Assembly (NCBI GenBank): GCA_017412445.1
Contig: JAFPYA010000210.1
Span: 1 to 6,332 of the forward strand
Length of the DNA: 6,332 bases
Origin: Clostridia bacterium
Lineage (GTDB): Bacteria; Bacillota; Clostridia; Christensenellales; Aristaeellaceae
Reading direction: 5' to 3'
A program made the translations under genes and the position numbers. Shown here piece by piece: positions 1 to 5,402 of the stretch. The first letter of the stretch is position 1. Every line of letters begins with the position of its first letter. Under the pieces are notes generated by a model. That model ran no database searches and was not told where the DNA came from. It saw nothing but the letters and a program-made list of their open reading frames with translations.

Positions 1-69
1 AGCGTGCTTAGCTTATCTTCGAGGCTGATAGAAAAGAATCGTAAGGCATATGAGGAGCTGGCCAAATGA
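1..69 (+). CDS. C-terminal tail of a small antitoxin-like protein (partial, 5' end outside window)
   Basis: An open frame enters from the left edge and ends at TGA 67-69. Its last 22 residues read SVLSLSSRLIEKNRKAYEELAK. This short, charged, helical ending resembles the tails of small proteins encoded just before Doc/Fic toxins in Firmicutes, usually annotated as antitoxins. The stop overlaps the next start codon in an ATGA arrangement (ATG 66-68, TGA 67-69), the typical translational coupling of an antitoxin-toxin pair. Its codons GAG GAG at 52-57 also serve as the Shine-Dalgarno of the downstream toxin. Only the tail is visible, so the DNA-binding fold (Phd, AbrB or other) cannot be told. 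The antitoxin call rests mainly on the neighbour; an unrelated small protein is possible. Confidence 0.5.
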   Translation, partial: SVLSLSSRLIEKNRKAYEELAK

Positions 70-238
70 AGATTCTGACCAAACAGCAGATTCTCATGCT
101 CCACAGTCAGCTTATAGCCGAGACCGGCGGCATACAGGGCTTGAGAGACGAAAACCTGCGGAATCCACTCTGTCTGTTGCCGCCGATAAAGCAGGATATG
201 ATGAGCTGCTTGTCTGGCTGCTCGAACACATGGACTAA
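66..238 (+). pseudogene. doc: Doc-type (death-on-curing, Fic family) toxin remnant with internal deletion
   Basis: From ATG 66, preceded by GAGGAG at 52-57 with 8-nt spacing, the first 31-33 residues (beginning MKILTKQQILMLHSQLIAET, then GGIQGLRDENL) match the start of Doc toxins. After about position 160 this frame loses similarity and ends at TAG 240-242 as a 58-residue peptide. From about 164, another frame (stop TAA 236-238) encodes LSVAADKAGYDELLVWLLEH, which matches the C-terminal helix of the same family (typically I-L-S-V-A-x-G-K-x-x-Y-x-x-L-x-x-W). The two ends of one gene are therefore joined out of frame. Family members are about 120-130 residues, so roughly 70-80 codons are gone, including the HPFxDGNKR-like Fic motif that modifies EF-Tu in Doc. 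Toxin activity must be lost. The deletion size is estimated from remembered family length, not measured. Confidence 0.82.
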
Positions 239-269
239 ATAGCGGGGACGGAAGTAACCTGTTTGGCAC

Positions 270-331
270 AAAAAAGCAAGTTAACGTTGCGGTTTTCTTG
301 ATTTTTTCAAAAGTTGCAACGTTAACTTGCT
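270..331 (-). terminator. Intrinsic terminator of the minus-strand gene set (long perfect inverted repeat)
   Basis: Arms 275-290 and 316-331 are perfectly complementary over 16 bp (core GCAAGTTAACGTTGC and GCAACGTTAACTTGC), separated by 25 nt. Read on the minus strand, the second arm is followed at once by six T (complement of the A run 270-275). It lies about 90 nt past the transporter stop codon. On the plus strand no T run follows the hairpin, so it is not a good terminator for the toxin remnant. In plus-strand RNA the stem could extend inward through three G-U and three A-U pairs (291-296 with 310-315), leaving a 13-nt loop; the minus-strand RNA would have C-A mismatches there. Confidence 0.75.
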
Positions 332-418
332 GATTTCGCGGCATTGTACAGGCAAAGCATCTTTTCGGACAGAGCTCGCATCGCCTTGCGGGCCGTTAAA
401 GCAGGGCAAGCCGAAGGG

Positions 419-1609
419 CTATTTCTCTTTTTGTTCTTTTTTGCGGTTCAGAATCAGCAGCGTCGCCAGGAGCACCAAAGGGAAGATTGCGCCGGCGAGT
501 ATGCCGCTTTGGAGGCTGCCTGACGCGCGCTCGCTCACAAAGCCTATTATCGAGGGCGCGGTCGAGCCGCCTAGGTCGCCCGCCAGCGCCAAAAGCGCAA
601 ACATCGCGGTGCCGCCGCCGGGCAGGCTGCGGGAGGCTATGCTTATGCTGCCGGGCCACATTATGCCCACGGAAAAGCCGCACAGCGCGCAGCCTATCAG
701 CCCCGGCACTGCGCTTTTGCTCAGGCCCGCCAGCAGATAGCACACAACGCACAGCGTGCCCGAGGCCGCCATAAAGCGCGTCATGTTTATTTTATGGCCG
801 AATTTGCCGTAAAACGTGCGGCATATGCCCATAAGCACGGCGAACATGCACGGTCCCAGCAGGTCGCCCACGGCCTTGTCCACGCCCAGCGCCCTCTCTG
901 TGAAGGCGGACGCCCACTGCGCCATGCCCAGCTCCGACGCACCCGCGCACACCATAAGCACGACCAAAAGCCAGAACAGAGGGCGGTGAAGCAATGCCGA
1001 AATCGTCATGCCCTTGCCCTCCTCGACCGTGTGCTCTATGGGGCAGACGGCGAAAAGAAAGGTGTTCACCAGCGGTATCAGCGCCCATGTGCAGGCCAGT
1101 ATCGGCCAGTATTTTATGCCGAATATGCGGAAAAACAATGTGCTTAGCACTATCACGGCCACGCAGCCCCAGCAGTAGAACGAGTGAGTCATGCTCATCA
1201 CGGCTTCCTTGTGCTCGAAGGGGCAGGCCTCGATAATGGGGCTCACCAGCACCTCGATCAAGCCGCTGCCTACGGCGTAGATTATTACCGATATAAGCAC
1301 GCCCGCAAACGGGCTCGGCATTATTCCCGGCAGGAACGCCAGCCCTACCAGCCCCAGCACCGAGGCGACCTCAGAGGCGACCACGCAGGGGCGGTAGCCG
1401 ATTTTATCCACCACCTTGGCGCATATGAGGTCGGTCACGAGCTGTGTAAAAAAGAACGTGGTGGAGATAAGCGCTATCTGCGTCAGGGGGATGCCGTAGC
1501 TTTTCTGAAACGTGAGGTACAAAAGCGGCGCGAAGTTTGCCGCTATGGACTGGGTCACAAAGCCCAGATAGCATGCGACGGCCGTTTTGCGGTAGTTTTT
1601 CTTTTGCAT
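419..1609 (-). CDS. MFS transporter, 12 transmembrane helices, substrate unknown
   Basis: This 396-residue, very hydrophobic protein has the major facilitator layout: two six-helix halves joined by a polar loop at about residues 187-208 (CPIEHTVEEGKG region). A motif-A-like loop, KVVDKIGYRP (residues 65-74), lies between helices 2 and 3, with a weaker echo in the second half at about 266-275 (FYGKFGHKIN). There is no signal peptide; it is an inner-membrane carrier, probably driven by a proton or other ion gradient. The start at 1609 is chosen because GGAGAG sits 8 nt upstream and helix 1 begins about ten residues later. A longer open frame back to 1813 would run into the DUF4097 gene and adds a basic, non-membrane extension. 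Its position behind cellobiose phosphorylase suggests a sugar or fermentation-product substrate, but nothing in the sequence fixes this. The carrier may also be unrelated to the genes upstream, because a 134-nt leader separates them. Confidence 0.88.
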   Translation of the reverse strand: MQKKNYRKTAVACYLGFVTQSIAANFAPLLYLTFQKSYGIPLTQIALISTTFFFTQLVTDLICAKVVDKIGYRPCVVASEVASVLGLVGLAFLPGIMPSPFAGVLISVIIYAVGSGLIEVLVSPIIEACPFEHKEAVMSMTHSFYCWGCVAVIVLSTLFFRIFGIKYWPILACTWALIPLVNTFLFAVCPIEHTVEEGKGMTISALLHRPLFWLLVVLMVCAGASELGMAQWASAFTERALGVDKAVGDLLGPCMFAVLMGICRTFYGKFGHKINMTRFMAASGTLCVVCYLLAGLSKSAVPGLIGCALCGFSVGIMWPGSISIASRSLPGGGTAMFALLALAGDLGGSTAPSIIGFVSERASGSLQSGILAGAIFPLVLLATLLILNRKKEQKEK

Positions 1610-1667
1610 ATCGTTCTCTCTCCGGGGCGGATACGTCGTTTTCCTGTGCCCCTCCAAAGCCGCTTCG

Positions 1668-1680
1668 GGCAAATATTGCC
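1668..1680. promoter_or_regulatory. Short palindrome in the leader of the MFS gene
   Basis: GGCAA-ATA-TTGCC is a perfect 5-bp-arm inverted repeat, about 60-70 nt upstream of the transporter start codon. It could be a small operator or a weak leader hairpin. A palindrome this short can occur by chance, and no convincing sigma-A promoter for the transporter was found beside it. Low confidence. Confidence 0.25.
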
Positions 1681-1692
1681 TTTTAACGCGCC

Positions 1693-1728
1693 GCGACCGC
1701 GCTATTGTGCCGCGCGGCCGCTTTTTTT
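1693..1728 (+). terminator. GC-rich hairpin with T7 run, oriented against the surrounding genes
   Basis: GCGACCGCGC (1693-1702) and GCGCGGCCGC (1712-1721) pair over 10 bp with a single mismatch position that is an A-C in plus-strand RNA and a G-U in minus-strand RNA. The loop is 9 nt (TATTGTGCC), and seven T follow at 1722-1728. By form this is an intrinsic terminator for transcription on the plus strand. All credible genes on either side (DUF4097 and MFS) are on the minus strand, where the hairpin comes after an A7 tract and has no T run behind it. It may block antisense transcription from the transporter side, or act as a stabilising 3' hairpin for the upstream mRNA. Confidence 0.5.
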
Positions 1729-1743
1729 GAAATAACAGTGTTT

Positions 1744-2670
1744 TTAATGCTTTCTTACGCTGCCCGAGAGCGACTGGGCGAATACGCGGTGCAGCGCCTG
1801 CTCCGGACACCACACGTCTATGTCGCCGCTCACCGTGCGCACCGAGATGCGCTCTGCGCTCGGGAGCTTAGAGGTGATGCCTATGCCGCCCGAAACCGAG
1901 CTTATGCGCACGCGCTCAAATTCGCCCAGCGCCCGTATGCTGCCGGAGGTGGACTCGATTATCAGCTCCCTGCTGCCGCCCGCAAAGCGTATGTTGCCCG
2001 AGGTGCTCTTTATGAGACCCGTCGCGCTCATCAGCTTTACCTCCGCGTCGCCCGCGTAGGTGCGTATGAAAAAGCTGTGCTTAAACTCGCAGCTGTTTAT
2101 TTTAACGCTGCCGCTGGCGCTTTCGAGCTTGAGCTCGAGCGCGCGCACGTCGCTTAAGCTCACGTCGCCGCTGCCGCTGTCCACGGTTATCTCGTTTGAC
2201 GCCTCAGCGCCGCTGAGCTTTATGGCATTGGAGCGCATGTTCAGGCAGATATCGGTTGCGCTTATATCGCTACCGTCAAAGCCGCCGCTCGCGCTCTCTG
2301 CGCGGAAGGAACCCTCTGCCTTCACCTGATTTGCGCTTATAAAGCCGGAGGTGCTGTTCAGGGTCACCTCGCCCGCGCCCGTGCGCTTCAGCTTTATGTC
2401 GCCTGAGACGCTCACTATGTCTATCAGCTCGCATAAGTCCGCTTTCAGCCGCACGCTTATCCTGCCCGAGCCCGCTTCGAGTGTCTTTTGGGTGAGGGTC
2501 AGGCAGCCGTCCTCCAGACTTACGTCCACGCAGGAGGCGTTCTGTCCCAACACGTCCACGCTGTAGCCGCCCTCTGAGACGCCCTCTATGCTTACGTCAA
2601 ACGAGCCCAGCATCGCCTGCACGCGCTTTACGGCTTCGCTGCCGGTACGCTTAAACCCCTTGTCCGCCAT
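1744..2670 (-). CDS. DUF4097-family beta-solenoid protein, cytosolic
   Basis: The 308-residue product is a run of about eleven to twelve strand repeats, each centred on S-x-S-G followed by a hydrophobic pair. Examples are VSVSGDI (86-92), NSTSGFI (105-111), ESASGGF (125-131), DSGSGDV (164-170), ESASGSV (183-189), KSTSGNI (221-227), ESTSGSI (239-245), SSVSGGI (257-263), RTVSGDI (278-284) and QSLSGSV (299-305). The spacing is 18-21 residues, with degenerate copies near 147 and 205. This is the pattern of DUF4097 (LiaG-like) proteins, expected to form a right-handed beta-solenoid. The first ~60 residues (MADKGFKRTGSEAVKRVQAM onward) are charged, with no signal peptide or membrane helix, so the protein should stay in the cytosol. 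The start at 2670 has GGAGG (2679-2683) 8 nt upstream. It begins 16 nt after the phosphorylase stop, so the two are almost certainly one transcript. No catalytic residues are evident and the family's function is not established. Confidence 0.85.
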   Translation of the reverse strand: MADKGFKRTGSEAVKRVQAMLGSFDVSIEGVSEGGYSVDVLGQNASCVDVSLEDGCLTLTQKTLEAGSGRISVRLKADLCELIDIVSVSGDIKLKRTGAGEVTLNSTSGFISANQVKAEGSFRAESASGGFDGSDISATDICLNMRSNAIKLSGAEASNEITVDSGSGDVSLSDVRALELKLESASGSVKINSCEFKHSFFIRTYAGDAEVKLMSATGLIKSTSGNIRFAGGSRELIIESTSGSIRALGEFERVRISSVSGGIGITSKLPSAERISVRTVSGDIDVWCPEQALHRVFAQSLSGSVRKH

Positions 2671-2686
2671 TTTTACGTCCTCCGTC

Positions 2687-5131
2687 TCAGCCCAGCGTCA
2701 CTACGACCTTGTGGGTCTTTCCGTCGCCAAAGGCGGGCAGCACGCAGCTCCCGGTCTCCACGCCGTCCACAGTCACGCGCTTTACGCCGCGGCAAACGTG
2801 GGAGGGGTTCTCGACGCTTATGTCGTAGGTCGCGTTTCTGAATTTGCGCGTGATTTCATATCCGTCCCAGCTATGGGGTATGCAGGGATCGACCCGCAGT
2901 CCGTCCCAGTCGGGCTTGATACCGAGTATGTACTGGCTTATCACGTAGAAGTTCCACGCCGCGGTGCCGGTGAGCCAGCTGTTCTTGGCCTGGCCGAAGT
3001 TTTTGGCATCCCTGCCCGCTATCATCTGGCTGTACACGTAGGGCTCCATCTTGTGCAGGTCGCTTATCTCCTCGCGCCAGGCGGGGGCGATGCGGCTGTA
3101 GAGGTCGAACGCCCTGTCGCCGTGGCCTACCACGGTCTCGGCGGCGATGATCCAGGGGTTGTTGTGGCAGAAGATGCCCGCGTTCTCCTTGTAGCCGCCG
3201 GGATAGCTGCTGACCTCGCCCAGCTCAAGGTGATACTCGCTGTATGCTGGCTGCAATAGAACTATGCCGTGCTCGGTCTCGAGGCGCTTATGCACGCTTT
3301 CAAGCGCCTGCTCGGCCTTGCCGTCCTTTAAGCCTATGCCGGCCATCACGCAGTAGCCCTGAGACTCTATGAATATCTGGCCGTCTTTGTTTTCGTGTGA
3401 GCCGACCTTGTTGCCGAAAGCGTCGTAGGCGCGCACGAACCACTCGCCGTCCCAGCCGGCGGTGAGCACGGCCTGCTCCATAAGGTCTATCTCCTTCTGA
3501 GCGGCGTCGGCCTTCTCGTTCATTCCCTTGCGCCTGAGCAGCGCCACGAGCTCGGGGCCAATCGCCACGAACATGCCCGCTATAAGCACGCTCTCGGCCA
3601 CCCTGTCGTCGGGCGCGTCGGGGTTTGAGAAGGTCTGGAAGCTCTCGCCGGGCGCGTCGCTGAAGCAGTTGAGGTTGAGACAGTCGTTCCAGTCGGCGCG
3701 GCCTATGAGCGGCAGGCCGTGGGGGCCCTTGTTGTTCACCACGTGGCCGAAGCTGACCTCGAGGTGCTCAAGGAGCGTGCCGCAGTCGTTCCTGTTGCAG
3801 TCGTAGGGCACCTGCTCGTCGAGTATGGCAAAGTCGCCGCTTTCCTTTATGTAGGCCGCCGTGCCCGCAATCAGCCACAGCGGGTCGTCGTTGAAGCCGC
3901 CGCCTATGTCGTTGTTGCCCTTCTTGGTGAGGGGCTGGAACTGGTGATAGCAGCCGCCGTCCCTGAACTGAGTGGCCGCGATGTCCAGTATGCGCTCGCG
4001 GGCGCGCTCCGGAATCTGGTGCACAAAGCCCAGCAGATCCTGAGAGGAATCCCTGAAGCCCATGCCGCGGCCTACGCCGCTTTCAAACATGGAGGCCGAG
4101 CGGCTCATGTTGAAGGTGACCATGCACTGGTAGGGGTTCCAGATGTTGACCATGCGGGAGAGCTTTTCATCGCTCGTCCTGAGTATGTATTTGCCCAGCA
4201 GCTCGTCCCAGTGGGCCTTGAGCGCCTCAAAGCAGGCGTCAATCTGTTCGTCCGTGGTCAGCTTTGCCAGAAGCTCCTTTGCGGGCGCCTTGTTTATAAC
4301 GGAGGGGGCGACGAATTTCTGATCCTGAGGCACCTCGACGTAGCCCAGCACGAAGTTGAATTTTTTGCTTTCGCCCTTCCCGAGCCGGAGCTTTATCTGA
4401 TGGGAGGCTATCGGCTGCCAGCCGCTGGCCAAAGAGTTGGTCATTTCGCCGTTTAACACGTTTTTGGGCGCGTCAAAGCCGTTGTACAGGCCCAGAAAGC
4501 TCTCTTCGTCGGTGTCGAAGCCGTCGATGGGAGAGTTTACGGCGTAGAAGGCGTAATGGTTCCTGCGCTCGCGGTACTCGGTCTTGTGGTATATCACGCT
4601 GCCCTCGACCTCGACCTCGCCGGTGGAGAAGTTGCGCTGGAAGTTGAGCATGTCGTCGCTGGCGTCCCAGAGGCAGAACTCGACAAAGGAGGTGAGCGTC
4701 ACGTCCTTGTCCTCACCGCTCTCGTTTGTCAGCGTCACTTGATGCACCTCGGCGTTTATTCCCAGCGGAACAAAATAAAGCACATCGGCTTTGAGGCCGT
4801 TATTTTTTCCGCTTATCACGCTGTAGCCCATGCCGTGGCGGCACTTGTACTCGTCAAGCTCGGTCTTCACCGGTTTCCAGCCGGGATTCCACACCGTGTC
4901 GCCGTCCTTAATGTAAAAATATCTGCCGCCGTTGTCCACGGGTATGTTGTTGTAGCGGTAGCGCGTGATGCGCCTGAGCTTGGCGTCCCTGTAAAAGCAA
5001 TAGCCGCCCGCGGTGTTGCTTATAAGCCCGAAAAACGCCTCGCTGCCCAGATAGTTTATCCAGGGATAGGGCGTGCGGGGCGTAGTGATGACATACTCCC
5101 GCGCCGCGTCGTCGAAATAACCGAATTTCAT
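2687..5131 (-). CDS. cbp: Cellobiose phosphorylase (GH94, EC 2.4.1.20)
   Basis: This 814-residue cytosolic enzyme splits cellobiose with inorganic phosphate to alpha-D-glucose 1-phosphate and D-glucose, sparing ATP compared with hydrolysis. The length and near-continuous similarity to the Clostridium thermocellum enzyme, as I recall it, are decisive: MKFGYFDD at the start, TPYPWINYLG (20-29), NTAGGYCFYRDA (39-50), NFQRNFSTGEVE (163-174), GRGMGFRDSSQDLLGFVHQI (354-373), GRADWNDCLNLN (477-488) and KNSWLTGTAAWNF (716-728). An N-terminal beta-sandwich is followed by the (alpha/alpha)6 catalytic barrel and a C-terminal beta domain. By alignment to the Cellulomonas/Cellvibrio gilvus enzyme, the general acid is the second Asp of DWND (D483), and phosphate is held by R355, H656, T721 and G722; all are present. 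Cellodextrin phosphorylases are longer (about 980 residues), and the N-terminal motif argues against chitobiose phosphorylase. The start has GGAGGG 6 nt upstream and lies just behind a strong promoter. First gene of the minus-strand set. Confidence 0.96.
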   Translation of the reverse strand: MKFGYFDDAAREYVITTPRTPYPWINYLGSEAFFGLISNTAGGYCFYRDAKLRRITRYRYNNIPVDNGGRYFYIKDGDTVWNPGWKPVKTELDEYKCRHGMGYSVISGKNNGLKADVLYFVPLGINAEVHQVTLTNESGEDKDVTLTSFVEFCLWDASDDMLNFQRNFSTGEVEVEGSVIYHKTEYRERRNHYAFYAVNSPIDGFDTDEESFLGLYNGFDAPKNVLNGEMTNSLASGWQPIASHQIKLRLGKGESKKFNFVLGYVEVPQDQKFVAPSVINKAPAKELLAKLTTDEQIDACFEALKAHWDELLGKYILRTSDEKLSRMVNIWNPYQCMVTFNMSRSASMFESGVGRGMGFRDSSQDLLGFVHQIPERARERILDIAATQFRDGGCYHQFQPLTKKGNNDIGGGFNDDPLWLIAGTAAYIKESGDFAILDEQVPYDCNRNDCGTLLEHLEVSFGHVVNNKGPHGLPLIGRADWNDCLNLNCFSDAPGESFQTFSNPDAPDDRVAESVLIAGMFVAIGPELVALLRRKGMNEKADAAQKEIDLMEQAVLTAGWDGEWFVRAYDAFGNKVGSHENKDGQIFIESQGYCVMAGIGLKDGKAEQALESVHKRLETEHGIVLLQPAYSEYHLELGEVSSYPGGYKENAGIFCHNNPWIIAAETVVGHGDRAFDLYSRIAPAWREEISDLHKMEPYVYSQMIAGRDAKNFGQAKNSWLTGTAAWNFYVISQYILGIKPDWDGLRVDPCIPHSWDGYEITRKFRNATYDISVENPSHVCRGVKRVTVDGVETGSCVLPAFGDGKTHKVVVTLG

Positions 5132-5163
5132 GCGTGTCCCTCCGTAAGAATTTATACATAGTC

Positions 5164-5192
5164 ATTATAGCATATCCGCGCGCTTTATTCAA
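5164..5192 (-). promoter_or_regulatory. Sigma-A promoter of the cellobiose phosphorylase operon
   Basis: On the minus strand, TTGAAT (5192-5187) and TATAAT (5169-5164) are separated by exactly 17 nt, and the -10 box is extended (TGCTATAAT). Transcription should begin near 5156-5158, giving a leader of about 25 nt that contains the GGAGGG ribosome site. The consensus -10 with the extension predicts high basal strength, so any regulation probably needs a repressor or carbon control. Confidence 0.85.
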
Positions 5193-5201
5193 TCACTATT
5201 T

Positions 5202-5216
5202 TTTCCGGGGCGGAAA
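5202..5216. promoter_or_regulatory. 15-bp palindrome beside the phosphorylase -35 box, candidate operator
   Basis: TTTCCG-GGG-CGGAAA is a perfect 6-bp-arm inverted repeat with a 3-bp centre. It lies 9 bp upstream of the -35 box of the phosphorylase promoter, centred near -52 from the predicted start. That suits an activator, or a repressor shared with the divergent gene. It is not followed by a T run that would make it a terminator. It does not match the cre consensus for CcpA that I know, and no regulator gene is in the window. Confidence 0.4.
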
Positions 5217-5343
5217 TTTGGAAAAGCGGGCATGAGGAGCACATATTTAAAATGAATGCACATCCCCAAACGGCGTGGGCGAAGAATTTTTGAAATAAAC
5301 CATTAATTAACACTGCTTTTAAGCCGGATTTAGCTTGCCTTTG

Positions 5344-5349
5344 TATAAT
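5344..5349 (+). promoter_or_regulatory. -10 box of the divergent surface-protein gene
   Basis: A perfect TATAAT lies 53 nt upstream of the ATG at 5403 and faces away from the phosphorylase promoter. No good -35 element stands at 16-18 nt; the best candidates (TTAAGC 5319-5324, 19 nt away) are poor. This suggests a weaker or activator-dependent promoter. The start would fall near 5356. Confidence 0.55.
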
Positions 5350-5356
5350 TCAGCCA

Positions 5357-5373
5357 TACCTCAGAGAGAGGTA
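5357..5373 (+). promoter_or_regulatory. Small inverted repeat at the predicted transcript start of the surface-protein gene
   Basis: TACCTC (5357-5362) and GAGGTA (5368-5373) are perfectly complementary, with a 5-nt AGAGA spacer. The repeat lies 8 bp after the -10 box and 14 nt before the ribosome site AAGGAGG (5388-5394). It may be a 5'-end stem that stabilises the mRNA or an operator over the start site. The arms are short, so chance is not excluded. Confidence 0.35.
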
Positions 5374-5402
5374 AGCATAAGAAATTCAAGGAGGACGAGC
5401 AA

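Noticed and set aside
1691..1740. Possible sigma-A promoter for the MFS gene (TTTCAA, 17 nt, CACAAT on the minus strand)
   Set aside because: Only 3/6 and 4/6 matches, and the spacer is the GC-rich hairpin stem; too weak to claim.
1610..1813. Upstream extension of the MFS reading frame by 68 residues
   Set aside because: It overlaps the DUF4097 gene, is basic and non-membrane in character, and lacks a ribosome site; the start at 1609 has GGAGAG 8 nt upstream.
794..2157. Long plus-strand open frames antisense to the MFS and DUF4097 genes
   Set aside because: Low-complexity Arg/Ala/His-rich translations without ribosome sites; expected shadows of GC-rich genes.
1744..2670. Tandem DNA repeat or CRISPR-like array in the DUF4097 gene
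   Set aside because: The periodicity is at protein level (SxSG rungs, 18-21 residues); the DNA copies are too diverged to be a repeat array.
2588..5161. Plus-strand open frames up to 245 residues antisense to cellobiose phosphorylase
   Set aside because: The minus strand encodes a complete conserved enzyme here; the antisense products resemble no family I recognise.
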